Shown here piece by piece: positions 42,610-54,408 of a stretch of DNA of 64,000 bases (within the stretch, counting starts at the first letter, position 1; every line of letters begins with the position of its first letter). This DNA is from Phellopilus nigrolimitatus. Taxonomy: Eukaryota > Basidiomycota > Agaricomycetes > Hymenochaetales > Hymenochaetaceae. The notes below the pieces were generated by a model, which worked only from the letters and a program-made list of their open reading frames with translations, made no database searches and had not been told where the DNA came from. The translations under genes and the position numbers were made by a program. The stretch lies in assembly GCA_021029095.1 (NCBI GenBank), contig JAJOHG010000027.1, forward strand, positions 1 through 64,000. Reading direction: 5' to 3'.

Positions 42610-43325
42610 TTAGTCGGTCGTCGCGTTGCTAACGCGCTCACGGAGACCATCGGCAGTCGCGGTGGTCGGCTGCTGCGAGTACACGGCAGGAGACCTGGAA
42701 GCGACGTTCGACAACACAGGCTTCAGCACGGTATGGTACGTCGTTTGTGCACCCTTAAAAAGGAAAAAAAAATGACGCAATCAACACTATGTCATCGTCA
42801 ATAGGAGACACTGCCAGCGCCACTTACGCGGAAAGCAGGGAGCTGAAGCCAGAGCACGAAGACGGTCTTGAATGCAAAATACCAGGGGAAGTAATACAGA
42901 ACGATGCGCTGCGCGAAGCTCTCAAGGAAGTTAAAGAAGCCAAATACAACCCAGTACGTCAACCACTGCACGTCGTCCTGGGCACCGGGGCTCTCGATGG
43001 CCTTGAAAGAGAGATACGCGGGGAGACCCCAGCCGATGAGATTAGACACCGGGGCGGCAAGCGAGTTGATAAGGAGGAGGAAGCCGAGAACAAGCACGCC
43101 ACCGATGACAGTATAGGACTTGGGAACTTGCGTACGCTGCTCAAGCGTCTGGAGGACAGGATACTTGGACAACTGATAACATCACACGACATACTTAAAA
43201 ATACGAAGAAAACAAAGCGTAATAAGATTACTTACCTCCTTGTCGAGCTGCTTCAAATAGTAGTTGGCCTTGTCGGACGCCTGCTGGAAAGCAGGGTGCT
43301 GCTGGACTTTCTGCGCTGCGGACAT
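42610..43325 (-). CDS. YOP1: Yop1, DP1/HVA22-family ER-shaping protein
   Basis: Exons 43236-43325, 42828-43172 and 42610-42753 give 192 residues in frame. Start MSAAQKVQQHPAFQQASDKA. The TB2/DP1/HVA22 domain follows: LEQRTQVPKSYTVIGGVLVL, two hairpin membrane segments (GFLLLINSLAAPVSNLIGWG and WLTYWVVFGFFNFLESFAQR), then IVLYYFPWYFAFKTVFVLWL. The last exon (GAQTTYHTVLKPVLSNVASR) ends in a Ser/Thr-rich tail. Yop1 curves ER tubules with reticulons and binds Yip1/Sey1. The length fits the family. Confidence 0.95.
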
Positions 43326-43919
43326 CTGAGGGCCACGCGAGCACGCGTCAGTGTCATTCCTTCTTCACGAAAAAGAAAGGAAACACAAAAGAGCAGAAAG
43401 GACAGGAACTGACCGTCAAAAACGTTTAGACAATGAAGGTGAATGTAACGCAATGGTCGGGAAGAGAGGAGGAGTGGCGGCGTCAAGTCGTGAGTGATGT
43501 CGTGGAGGAGCGTCCACCTCGCCTTTTCAACGGCTCACGTCACTCTCAACTTCCAACTCCGCTCACGTTATTCCCACGCTGCGCAATACTAATCAACGAC
43601 GCGAACGTCACGGTCACACATACATCTACCAGACGGCCATGGTTGCTGCAGATCCCCAGGCTTACCGTTCGATACAGGTCAGCCGTCCAAGCACTTATCT
43701 CTCGCTCTGCTCTTCCTCACTCGTATTTGCAGAGCTTGCACAGGGCGTTGCCCGCTTTCGCTCCCTCGCTTTCTGAATCTTTCCTCCCATACCTCGCTTT
43801 CTTCCTCTTGACCGCCACGTTTACTCTCGCATTTTACTTTTCAACGTGCGTTCTGACGTGTCCTATTCGTACTCTAATCACATATTCACCGCCTACTATA
43901 CAGTCTTCCCAAATCCATA
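43326..43919. other. Intergenic region upstream of YOP1 and micro-ORF
   Basis: An Arg/Ser-rich open reading (43433-43933, +) is uninterrupted but has no recognisable domain and overlaps the YOP1 promoter. I treat it as chance. Confidence 0.5.
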
Positions 43920-44015
43920 ATGGCTCTCCGTGAGCTCGGCATCGCTTCTACTGCAAGCATCCTTGGTGGTTTCGGCGTAGTCGCCCTCTTCTGCTCGGTT
44001 GGCGTGTACGTATAG
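43920..44015 (+). CDS. 31-residue single-pass membrane micro-protein (candidate)
   Basis: MALRELGIASTASILGGFGV then VALFCSVGVYV and stop. One hydrophobic segment (about residues 10-31) with a short charged N-terminus and no codon for a further domain. Upstream is a ctactatacag stretch and a pyrimidine-rich leader. It resembles the tiny membrane subunits found in respiratory or ER complexes, but I cannot assign a family. It ends 86 bp from the convergent RPA12 stop. A splice at the GTACGTATAG end could extend it. Confidence 0.4.
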   Translation: MALRELGIASTASILGGFGVVALFCSVGVYV

Positions 44016-44101
44016 CCAGTCTGGCGAGCGTGTTGTAGTTTTACGCGTGGCGGATTATCCGAGCGTGTACTGTGACGTTTAGTCCCTCGCGTCTTGCCAC
44101 A

Positions 44102-44782
44102 TCAGTTATTTAGACGCCAGCCATGTCGGCAGGAAACACACTGATGAGAAGAGCTTAAGAGTAAGAGAATTAGCGCAGAAGATGCGGCACGCACGGTATA
44201 TAGAATCGTAGATCCTTCGTCTGCACTCCGCATCTAAAGTCATTTTACATTTGTATTACTGCGAACCTGACGGATGACTGATTGTCACTTGCCTGCTTCT
44301 CTTCCGAATATGCCTCATGGTAGCCGCAGTTAGGACACTGTTCAGTGACCTACTCGTCTTGTCAGCATCAATTCGCCCACTAAAAAATGTGCTCTGCTCA
44401 CCACCATACGCGTCTCCCCGCTTTCATGTATCTTCGTCTGGGTTTTACGCTTCTGCCGGAGAACTGAAGGGAATGCATCGGGATGCGAACGCGTTGTGAT
44501 CACGATGTTTTCGTAGGCTAAAGTGCAATACACGAGATTATCAGCTGCAGACTACTGCGATATGCGTGTCGGGGATAATGCACCTGAAGCCTTCTCCATG
44601 AATCCACATTGCTCGCACGGGATGGTCTCAGCATCGTCAGTCGGGAGGTCTAGTAGGGTGCCACAGTCTGGGCAGAACAGCAGAGAGCCTAATGTGCGAC
44701 CAAGTGTTTATGCGTTCAAATGCATTCCGAGTGTTCTGTCTGGCCGAAATTGCTAACCGATTTTGTGAGCCGTCTTGGGCAT
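44102..44782 (-). CDS. RPA12: RNA polymerase I subunit Rpa12
   Basis: Six exons (44758-44782, 44584-44688, 44402-44517, 44293-44349, 44195-44233, 44102-44140) give 126 residues, the usual size. Start MPKTAHKIGSLLFCPDCG. The N-terminal zinc ribbon CPDCG...CEQCG is followed by ENIVITTRSHPDAFPSVLRQ and KRKTQTKIHESGE, then the C-terminal TFIIS-like ribbon CPNCGYHEAYSEE, RSADEGSTILYT, CVSCRHGWRLNN. RSADEGST is the catalytic Asp-Glu hairpin that supports RNA cleavage by Pol I. The intron after EEKQ uses a GC donor (GCAAGT). Five introns in a 381-bp CDS is dense. Confidence 0.96.
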
Positions 44783-45466
44783 GACGACGCCTACCCCAGG
44801 ACCAGAAGTTTTGATCGCAGGAAAGGCTGCACAGAAAGCAATGAATGCGCGCACTTTTAACTTGGAAAGAGGGAGCACAGTTTCAAAAAAATCAGATTTG
44901 GTCAGATGCATACCAAATCCGGACGGACTTCACGCCACACCGGCTTCACAAGTTGCCGCATTCTTCTCCAAGCAGAAACGATTTATCCTGTGCACTACCT
45001 CTCCTCCTCCTCCCCTGTGGCGAGGTTGTCTCTTTCTTTCTTGTGGTCTATCAAAGCATTTGTTTAGTGTCGTTCAAAATGGATCTTCCCGAAGCCGATT
45101 AGAAAGTTCACTCGTCTGTATGGCGACTACTGGAGCATTGCAAGATGCGGCGCGATGCACTCAAGAAGTGAGATTGGACCTGCGTCCGAGAAAATTATTG
45201 GCAATGTTGTGTGGCAACTCTACGCCATAATGCTTTCTCCATTCTGCTAGCCCAGGCGGCTCTCTATGAGTATAAAACCGACCTCCTTTGCCGCCCGTGC
45301 ATATTGGCTTCCTCAAGACTCGCTTATACTCTCCGCTTGTCTTCTAAGTTATTCTTTAACGCTCTTCTCACAGCTGTATCGTCTATTTTCTGTTCTTCCC
45401 GGATTTAGGAGCTCAAATCTAATTTATCGGCGTCAATTATTTACTCAGTATTCCCACTTGTACAAC
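44783..45466. other. Divergent intergenic region RPA12 / unknown gene
   Basis: 684 bp. Two plus-strand readings here have no recognisable domain and cross the RPA12 promoter, so I do not call them. Confidence 0.5.
45271..45277 (+). promoter_or_regulatory. TATA box candidate for the 45467 gene
   Basis: TATAAAA about 190 bp before the start codon, followed by a pyrimidine-rich tract. Confidence 0.35.
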
Positions 45467-46682
45467 ATGATGAAAACCACACAGGAAGCGACCCCAACGC
45501 AAACGTTATCTGATAACCAAAGCTCCGTCCCTCCGTATTCTCCTATTTCTTGGGAACCGATTACCAAACATCCCTATCCATTTGATACCGAGTTCTCGCG
45601 CGACCCCGACCGTGTTCGTACCGTGTTCGACACCTTTGTGGAAAAGACGAAGGAGATGAACAACGACAAGCCCGAAACATATTCTGGGAAGCGGCGAGCT
45701 CAAAATTTGGGCCTTAAGGTTGACATTGGCCAGGCAAAGGGACTGCACTGGCGTTCCATACAGGCGCGGCAGCCTGTTGTGTTGACTGCATGCTTGGACA
45801 GTCCGCCCAGGACACCACGTAGACCCGCCACTGAGTATCCGTCTGCCGAATTGTAAGCGCTTGTATGCCCTTGCATTTAATAAACCGGCTCTTATCATGC
45901 TCAACAGATTATATTTGAAGAACATGGTAGATGCGCAGAAGAATCAAAATTATCTCGAGTCCTGTCGTTGGTCCGTTTTCGCTGAGCGAGAGCGGGCAAT
46001 CAGCCAGTGGGAAGCCGAGCAAGCTGAAGTCGCCCGTCAGGCCAACGTTCACGAGGAGTCGGACTGGTCTAACGACAGCTCGCAGACAGACACCCAGCGA
46101 CCGGAGTTGAGTATGACGGGCCGGAATGGCACCATCGCTCCAGGTGGTGAAAGTTGGACACCGACACGCTCAGACAGCTCGACGTCCTCGCTTTTCGGTT
46201 CCACCAATTCCTATCGTGAGGGAGACATGCCACAGAACCAACCGATAGTCGAGTTGCCTGGTCCTCTCATCGATGGCTCGCAAAGTTTGAGATCGGATCC
46301 AAAGGACGGCCACTTTTCTCTTGCGAGGTACAATCAAACACAAGCATTTCCTTCGGCTTGCAAAGGCGATACTCCCGTTCGCTTGTCCCGCAATCCACCT
46401 ATGCATCGTCATATACCTCCGACCTCCTTGAAGATGGCGCCAACGCCTATCCTTCCTAGGATTGATCGTCACCCAGTCTCATACCCATTGCCTCAGGCGA
46501 CTAAGTTATCGTACATCCAACCGTCCAACACGTCGTTTCCCTCGTCATTACAGGACTTCTCGGATACATTTCCCTACAGTGTCAATCGCATTTCGACCAG
46601 TTTCTCTTCCAGTCAATCGACAGCTCCGTCGGCAAGTAATAACCTTTCGACGTCTCAACCGCGAATTTGGCCTCACTTTTGA
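45467..46682 (+). CDS. Uncharacterised Ser/Pro-rich protein
   Basis: Two exons (45467-45852, 45908-46682; 55-bp intron) give 386 residues. Start MMKTTQEATPTQTLSDNQSS, from the first of two adjacent Met codons. The N-terminal third is the most ordered: PYPFDTEFSRDPDRVRTVFD, TFVEKTKEMNNDKPETYSGK, LYLKNMVDAQKNQNYLESCR and a Glu/Arg-rich helix FAERERAISQWEAEQAEVAR. The rest is Ser/Thr/Pro-rich and probably disordered. There is no signal peptide, membrane segment or known domain that I recognise. The uninterrupted spliced frame supports a real gene. Confidence 0.72.
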
Positions 46683-47169
46683 TACAGGGTCAGGGCCCAA
46701 TTGGCAGCGATGATGTCTCGATAATGAAGAAACGGCGGACAGACACCGAGCATTCTGTAACGTCGAGAGTAAGTTACTATCGAACCTTTTCCCCGCGCTT
46801 GTGACCAATTTTCGAATTTCAATAGAGGAAGCTCCAGTAGCATTCTGATCACACGAAGATTCTCGTTGAAACTACATATATACATCATGCCTTATGATAA
46901 TCAGAACCGTAGAATCATGCCTACCACAATAATTCCCGTCGCATTATAGCATTTGACAATTGTAGTATTAACTTCCAACACATCCACCTTAAATTATCAC
47001 ACAGAAAGCACGTACTGTATTTTAGCTTTTTATTCAACTGCACACATAGCTTGCCAAGTGACGCGTGAGTCCGCCGCTGGGTTTCAAATTGTTACGTAGG
47101 CGCGCGTGTATGCGCTCTCATTGAATTGCGATCGGCGAGGGAAATTCAGCTTGATATTGAACCACCATC
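46683..47169. other. Intergenic region
   Basis: 487 bp, AT-rich in the middle. No gene or repeat seen. Confidence 0.5.
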
Positions 47170-49843
47170 ATGCCCGATCCTACCACTCAATCCAACTACT
47201 TATCTATCTCCACAGAGCATGTTGCCTTCGATTGGAACGTGGACTTCGACAGAAAAATCATTTTTGGCTCTGCCACTCACACGTTGCTCGTCAAAGATAA
47301 TATAGCAAAAGAAGTCATGTAAGTCCTTCGCTCCTGCTGGAATGCTTAAAGCTCTGTGCTGTGAGCTTATTTATGGTTACTCTATCATCATCAGCTTTGA
47401 CTCTACGGATCTCGACATCGCATCTGTCGAAGTAGCTGGTGGACCAGTGCCTGTTGGTTACCGCTCTATATAGTTCGGTCGACCAAATGATTTGGCTCAC
47501 AAGTTTCTGATAGTTCAAACTAAGTGAGAAACACCCGGTTATGGGATCTGCTCTGCATGTCCCATTCTCGAAGCCGATTCCAAAAGGGACCAATGTTAAA
47601 GTCAAAGTGATGTATAAGACCAGCAGCGAAGCTATTGCACTACAGTTTCTCGACAAAGAGTGAGTGTTTCTTAAAATTCTTTCCGTTATTCCGCTACTGA
47701 AAAACAAGCTCACGGAAAACCTTCTCGCAGACAGACGCAAGGGAAACAGTTTCCTTACTTGTTCAGTCAATGCCAACCAATCTATGCTCGAACATTGGCG
47801 CCTTTGCAAGGTAATTCAGTCATGTACATACATGTCGGAAAGGAGATGAATCTCATATATTTGTTTAGATACCCCCTCTCTGAAAATTGTAAGTCGGTTT
47901 ACTCCGGTCGAAACAATATGCTAACAGTACCACGATTTACTCAGACCTACAGCGCGAAAGTCACATCTACGCTACCTGTTCTCATGTCAGCTGTCCGTGT
48001 TTCACCTCCATCTGACGGGCCTGCCCATGATGGAAAGGTCATTGGAAAAGAGACAGTAACTTACGAGTATAGTCAGGTAAGACAGTTCTTCATCGCAGCG
48101 AGGAGTGATTTAATGAACTTTCATTTAGCCGACTTCAATACCTTCATATCTCATTGCGATAGCTTGTGGTAACATTCGTTACAAGTCATTTCCGAAATCT
48201 GAAGGAAAGAATTGGTCTACTGGTATCTGGGCAGAGCCAGAGCTTATCGACGCTGCCTATTGGGAATTCAGTGAAGATACAAACAGGTTCCTGGCGGCAG
48301 AAGAAGACATCGTTGTGCCCTACAAATTTGGAGTATACGATCTTCTTGTGCTTCCACCGTCCTTTCCCTATGGTGGCATGGTATGTTACTTCGGGTCTTG
48401 GCAGATATACAAATCTTGAGGCCCTTATAGGAGAATGCATGCTTGACCTTCCTCACTCCTAGTAAGAAGAATTCAATTGGACAGCTTCTTTTGTTTGATA
48501 TTCATCTTCATCTCCACAGCTTTATTAGCAGGCGACAGAACGCTCGTCGACGTCGTTGTGCACGAACTGACACATTCATGGTTCGGCAATGGAGTCACGT
48601 AAGAATTTCTGCCTCAAGAGAACATCCGAAGCACGATCTGACGCATAGATCAGTCATCAGGATGCTTCTCACTTTTGGTTGAATGAAGGTTGGACGACAT
48701 ACATCGAGCGCGTCTTACAAGAAAAGCTTCACTCGCCTGCTCACCGCGGATTCTCCTTTCTTATTGGTTATAAAGCCCTTCAAGACGCGCTCAAGCAATA
48801 CGAGGATAGGCCAAAATATCAGAGACTTATTGTAAACTTTGAAATAGGCGAAGATCCGGACGATGCTTACAGCAGCATACCTTACGAGAAAGGCGCTAAT
48901 CTGATCCTTCATCTGGGTACGTATTTCTCTGGACGACATCTCGATACTCTTGACTCAAAGAAGTAATTTTAGAGCGTATTCTGGGTGGATTAGATGATTT
49001 TCTTCCCTATGTCAAGGACTATGTCAACACGTTTATGGGTAGAAGCATAAGCACCGACATATGGAAAGAGCATCTTTATGACTACTGGGGCAAACATGGA
49101 GATAGAACAAAAATCCAGACACTCGACAGCGTGGATTGGGATGTGAGTTTTGAATTTTATGGAAATATTCTGTGGGACATTTGATCGGATATTAACTATT
49201 CGTTCCAGGCGTGGTTTCATGGAGAAGGCCTATCACTTCCTGTTGAAATAGAATATGACCTTACCCTCGCAAAACAAGCATACGCTCTAGCCAAAAGATG
49301 GGATGCTTCACGAGGGAAAGATATTAAGTCGCTTGATTTCCAGTCAAATGACCTCGAGTCCTTCGACTCGAATCAAAAGGGTAAGAAATATTTACACACG
49401 TATCCTTCCAAAGCTAACATTGTCCAGCGGTCTTTCTCGAGCGCCTCCAATCTTACCCGCCTTTGCCGCCCGCTCATCTCGCATACATTGGCGACCTCTA
49501 TACGATAGCTAAGACGACAAACGCCGAAATACGTTTTAGGTACTACGAGCTCGCTCTTCTTGACCCTACAACACCAGAATCGAAAGCGGTTGCCCTTGAA
49601 GCTGCACGTTGGGTTGTGGGTGATGATGGGACTGGGATCGTGAAGGGAAGAATGAAGTTCTGTAGACCAGTCCTCAGAGCCGCCAACCGGGCAGACCCTA
49701 AGGTGACGAAACAAATATTTGGTGAATGCAAGACGGCATTCCACCCCATCGCAAGGAGACTTATTGAGAAAGTGAGTTCGCGTTCTCATTCTCTATCTGT
49801 TCTCGAGTTGATTTCTTTCACCAAGGACCTCGGCATTTTTTAA
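47170..49843 (+). CDS. LAP2: Leukotriene A4 hydrolase / M1 aminopeptidase
   Basis: Starts MPDPTTQSNYLSISTEHVAF. About ten introns separate the exons, and all that I checked splice in frame (for example AGG-VP to FKLSEKHPVMGSALHVPF). The N-terminal beta domain is followed by the exopeptidase motif GGMENACLTF, split by an intron after GGM. The zinc site HELTHSWFGN lies at about 48561-48590, with the third ligand Glu in NEGWTTYIER (about 48685), an HEXXH-X18-E arrangement. The C-terminal helical domain (WFHGEGLSLPVEIEYD ... AHLAYIGDLYTIAKTTNAEI) ends RRLIEKDLGIF. Cytosolic bifunctional epoxide hydrolase/aminopeptidase. In yeast (Lap2) the peptidase role dominates. Confidence 0.95.
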
Positions 49844-50588
49844 TTACAGGTCTTTTCATAAATAATGACAGACGAGGGTCAGATTGAAATGAAACGAGTT
49901 CAAATTATAATTTGGTTTAGCGAAATTTCGTCGCGTGTCAGGAGTGCCGATTCCTTGTCTATGTCGCGCTGTTCGACATCGACGCCAACTAAATGCACCT
50001 GCAGGTGTGTAGAGCAAATACGCATCAAGTATGCACCTGCGAGAAACAAATTGTGCCATCCAAATCAAGATAAGTGAAGATTTTTCGATCATTAACCTTT
50101 CATCTGTTTTGGAATACTGGGCTATGAACGACGCATTATTGTCTAGCACATTGTTTGTAGATCGTCAAGTCTCTGAATATGTCCCATAATACTTTTCTGT
50201 TGGGTAGATATGCTATTACACATATATAACAAATTCGTTAAGTGTCGTCGAACAGAGTCATCCAATGCCCGTCGAAATCTCGCTCAGTCCAGATTATAAT
50301 GTGAACTCTTTCATTTTAATTTGACCCGCGACAGTCATTATCTATGCAAGGACCTGTAGTAGACACCGTCTGCGAATAAATCTTGGTCGTTATCCTATCC
50401 ACTGCTCGCTCGGTTTTGTTCGATCTGGAGTCGTGCCTCATTTTTGTTTCCTGAGCAGAACCACATATTGTCCGAGATGAATGGATCGCCTTCGATTCAG
50501 TCATTTAAAATATGCAGGAGTAAGGGTGTATGCCGTCCAAGCTAAATGGATTGCAATGGATGTGCAATGAAATACTATATAAAAGGGT
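49844..50588. other. Convergent intergenic region LAP2/ArfGAP
   Basis: 745 bp without a supported gene, tRNA or repeat. Confidence 0.5.
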
Positions 50589-52037
50589 CTACTTGAAGTT
50601 CCCCCACAAATCGCCAAACGCATCGTCCTTTTTTTGTGTCGACGATACAGGCGCAGTCGTACTTGAAGTGAGCGAGCCGAACAGGTCCGTTGATCCTCCA
50701 TTCGCTGGTACCCCAGCGCCATTCACACCAGATCCCCATATGTTTTGCGTCTCAAAGAGGCCCTGAGTGCTGGATTGCACAGGGGCAGCAGCAGGTGTAG
50801 AGGCGGCGTTCTGAAAGCCACCCCAAACGTTTGGTTGGGCAGGAGGTGATTGGACCGCCGGATCCGACCAGCCCGACTGCGCGCCCCACATCGCCGTGCC
50901 ACTCCCGCCCATCATCGATGTCACTTGCGGCTGCGCAGGTGGTTGCGGTTGCGGCTGCCCCCATTGAGCGAACGGATCGGCAGTGGCGAACTGCCCGAAT
51001 CCCCCACTGGACTGTGGCGCCACCGCCGCCGTCGGAGCAGCAGCAGCAGCCGACGTGGAAAAAAGTGAAAGAATGTCATTCTTGACGTCTTTCTTCGGCA
51101 CCGCTTGAGTCTGCGGAGGCGGGGAGGTAGGGGCGTGGAAATCGAGCGAGAAAAGGTCGTTTTGCGGAGTTGGCGCCACAGCGGGTTTGATCGGCTCCGG
51201 AGCGCTGGGCTGCTCGGTCACCTGGACGGGTTGTGCGGGGGACGCACGGCCGACGGTGGACGCGGAAAGGAGCTGGTGTGGCTGAGGTTGGCGCGTGGTG
51301 CGTGGTGGTGTCGAGATTTCTGGCGACGCGAGCGCAACGACGGTAGCGGGAGCGGGGGACTCGAGGGGTTTGGGTGCGGCAGCCTGCTCGCTCATTTCCG
51401 ACTCTAGGGTGGCTGGGTCGGATGGCGGCGGGCCCTCGCGCGCCCACCGACGAGATTCGTACTTGGATCGGATGAAGGAGTCCACTTTGCTGCAGGGAAT
51501 CATTCGATCAGTATAATATCACTAGATTTGCATACGCGTACTGACTGTTCTGGCGGGTTATGGCCAGGGCGGAGATGCGCTTCCCAGTAAAGGTTTGCGC
51601 GATGGTTGCCCCAACGCTGAATTGACTGTCAAAGCAGACTCAGATTCGACAGAGCTTATAACTGATATCTAAATGCTCACTTCCATCTGCTCCGGTGTCC
51701 ATGTATCAAGGTCAACGGATTTGACCTTGCTGATGTGTGTGCCCATGCTCCTATGTACGCCCGAGCAACGGATGCAGACAAACACGCCGCTACCCGTCCA
51801 AGGTCAAGTCAATACTACGCCGGAAACCTCGGTCACCTGGACACACGTACATATTCCATGACGCCCAGCGCGCATCTAAACATCGTCGTCATCAGCGGGT
51901 GCTCAACAAGCATTCCTTCCAGGTGAGTGCGCACCGTTACGCTTGCAGTCCGCACACATTTTGTTCCCTGGACGCTTGACGAGTTCGCGCAGCATCTTCG
52001 TGTGCCGCTCTGTCGTCGCCTTATCCTGCCTGTACAT
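50589..52037 (-). CDS. AGE2/SMAP-type Arf GTPase-activating protein
   Basis: Starts [20 protein letters not shown]. The ArfGAP zinc finger is CADCKRNG, then ARWASWN and [15 protein letters not shown], spread over short exons. The Arg finger lies in [34 protein letters not shown] and ANLYWEAH continue the domain, and [20 protein letters not shown] closes it. The remaining 300 residues (exon 50589-51503) are Pro/Gln/Ala-rich with repeated short FG/WG-type motifs ([32 protein letters not shown] at the end), suited to binding clathrin/AP adaptors. It stimulates GTP hydrolysis on Arf1 at the Golgi/endosome. Confidence 0.93.
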
Positions 52038-52245
52038 CGTGGAACAAAAGAAAGAAAAAGAAATCCGGAAATCTAAAGAGGCAAATGTGAGATGTAGAAA
52101 GAATTTGAGAAAGACAGCAGCGCAGCGGCAGGCGGCATACGCCAGGCGCGTATCTCTTACATAACAGCCACGTCCACGCACTCCCGACATCGCCTGCACA
52201 ACACGCACGTCTCTTTCACGAGCGGAAAACAAAAATCCGACAAAA
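52038..52245. promoter_or_regulatory. Shared ArfGAP/GET2 divergent promoter (208 bp)
   Basis: 208 bp separate the opposite start codons. No TATA element is obvious. Confidence 0.45.
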
Positions 52246-53474
52246 ATGTCATCGCCAGCAGCACGCGCAGAGGCACGACGGAAAGCAATCTTGAGCCGTG
52301 GGTCGGACAGGCTGAGCAAACTCACCTCGTCTGCGCGCGGCGAGGATCACCCAGCGTACATGAACACCGGTGCGCAGAACCCGTCTCATGAGATTTTCAG
52401 ATTAAATTCAAATACTATCGCCTTTCTTTTGGTGTGTTATGCACTAAAGACTCTTTGGCACAAAAAGCACCGACGACGGAGACGTTTCTCGGCGAGGAAA
52501 CAATTATGCCAACGCCGCCTGCGCGCGCCAGTCCTGCGCCCAATCCTAATTCTAATCAAGCGAATCCCTCCGCCTGGTCTGCCGAGCAACAACAGGAGTT
52601 CTTGCGTGCACTCATGGCCGCTCCCGAGCTCACTGGCGCTCCCCCAAATCCAAGCTTGAACGCACGACGGGCATTCCAGGCGGAAGCGGACCCTCAGATA
52701 GGCCCAGGTGCGGAGGCAGATGCGGGAGGGGGAAATGAAGACCCGATGGCGGCAATGCTTAGTGCATTGACACAACTCACGGGTGGGCAGGCGCCTCCCG
52801 CTCTCAATTTCGGGGGGATGCCGGGCATGCCTCCCATGCCCATGGGTCCCCAGACCACAGCTGCGACAACGCCCGCACCCCGACGCACGCTTTTACAAAG
52901 GCTGCGCCCCGTGTTGCACTTGCTCGCAACATGGATACTGCTCGCGTACTTCGCTTTGTTCCAGGAGCCGGACGCGTACGAACTGCGTGTCGCGCGAGTA
53001 GGGACCGAGAAGTGGGGTATGTTCCAGAGGTGGGCGGAGCTCGGTTGGCGGCGCGTAGAAGAGGAGCGTTCGGCGTGCAGGCAGTTGTGCGTATCTTACT
53101 CCCAAGTCTACGAAGGGGCAAAAGACTGACGGATAACGATTCAATCTGTAGCCATTTTTCTGGGCCTTCACGACACTTCAGCTAATTTTGCACTCGATTC
53201 AAATCTTCACTAAATCTGTGCGTTCGCTTTCTAAAATTTATTCTTATTCTTTTTACCCATCGCTGTAACAAATGTTTGTGAACAGAACCCGGTCCAACCG
53301 CCGATGCTGCTTGCACTCGCTCTACCACATTTACCGCCTCTGGCATCTTCTTTTATCCTTAACGCGCTGGGGTACCTCCGAATGGGTGGGATGCTGCTCG
53401 ATGATGTTGCAGGCCTCATTGTCGGTGTAGGCTTCCTCGTGTGGGTTGCTGGGTGGGCCGTGGGCGAGCAATAG
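52246..53474 (+). CDS. GET2: Get2, subunit of the GET tail-anchored protein insertase
   Basis: Exons 52246-52369, 52450-53090, 53152-53217 and 53286-53474 give 339 residues in frame. The N-terminus MSSPAARAEARRKAILSRGS then DRLSKLTSS is the basic motif (RRKxILxxGxDRLxKLT) that binds Get3. A long Pro/Ala-rich linker follows. Three C-terminal membrane segments are visible: LLQRLRPVLHLLATWILLAY, FFWAFTTLQLILHSIQIF and MLLDDVAGLIVGVGFLVWVA. With Get1 it forms the ER receptor that releases tail-anchored proteins from Get3. The membrane segments are conserved in layout, and the linker is variable as usual in fungi. Confidence 0.9.
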
Positions 53475-53629
53475 CGGGAGCTAATTAATTAATTGCTAAG
53501 AGCCTATAATGTGCCTTTCTCTCTAATTGTACAATCTCTGTGAAAACCGGTCAATTATACGACGAACTTTCTACTGACAAAACATAACCGACTTCGAAGA
53601 ATGCCTCAATCGTTATTTAAGAATGAAGA

Positions 53630-54155
53630 CTACGGCAGCGCCGCGGCTATGCCCTCCTTCGGCGTCGTTGGCGGAGGGGGAGTCGGCTGTGCTGGTCTAG
53701 GCTTGACGTCGGGAATGACAGGATCATTTCCGGCGGCCCTGCGCTCGGCCTTGAAAGTGCGCCAGCGGTCGCCACCTGCGGAGTCCATGAGCTCCTCGAA
53801 AATGGCGGTCGACCATTTCTCGGAAACATCAACAGTTTTTTTAGATCCGTTCTCTAGCAAATTGAAAACCAAGTATCGGCAAACGAAGCGAACAGTTTAG
53901 ACAAGAGAGAAATATGGCACGCACTGAACTCGAGCAGCATCTCGGCCTTCCACTTGTCGCCGACGGAACGCGGGACCTTGTTGACCTTGACATTAAGCTC
54001 CGGGTTAGCGTATCGTATACGCGGAAGCTCTTCCTTGATGAAATGTCTGTCGGCGAATTTCAACACAAATTGAAAGTTTATTGGATATTCGGCGAGACAA
54101 ACAGACCTGGCACCGAAGTGGTCGTTTCTAGCAGCGAGGGTGAGGTTGAGCGCTT
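53630..54155 (-). CDS. Mitochondrial ribosomal protein, L51/S25/CI-B8 thioredoxin-like family
   Basis: Exons 53630-53853, 53925-54046 and 54107-about 54155 are readable: ALNLTLAARNDHFGAR, HFIKEELPRIRYANPELNVK, then KNGSKKTVDVSEKWSTAIFE, ELMDSAGG and an Ala/Pro-rich tail ending IAAALP. The LPRIRYANP element with a following beta strand marks the family shared by mL43, mS25, mL61 and NDUFA2. I lean to an mL61/Mrp49- or mS25-like mitoribosomal protein. The first exon with the Met is not resolved: a MAK start near 54263 does not splice cleanly in frame by my reading. Confidence 0.65.
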
Positions 54156-54408
54156 TGAGGGTCAGTGAGCGTCAGCCTCGGATTCTGGTTGAGGTTCCTG
54201 ACGACGTGCGAGAGGCGCGATGGGCCTGGCAGAGCTTACTTAGCCATGACGGCAGCTTACAAGTGAACACCGTCGGTCTGTCCGAAGTCAAAAGCAAAAA
54301 GCCTGCGTCGATCTCTATCACGTGCTACATGCGCGTATACACGTGTCAGGTCTTCAGTAAGTGAGTCCCTCATTCAAATTGTATGGGCAACGTCTTCCTG
54401 TCATAACG

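Noticed and set aside
43433..43933. 166-codon plus-strand frame before the micro-ORF
   Set aside because: Low-complexity, overlaps the YOP1 promoter, and no splice or domain support. The hydrophobic end is not convincing as a gene.
44775..45230. 151-codon plus-strand frame upstream of the 45467 gene
   Set aside because: Starts inside RPA12 exon 1 on the other strand and shows no recognisable protein features.
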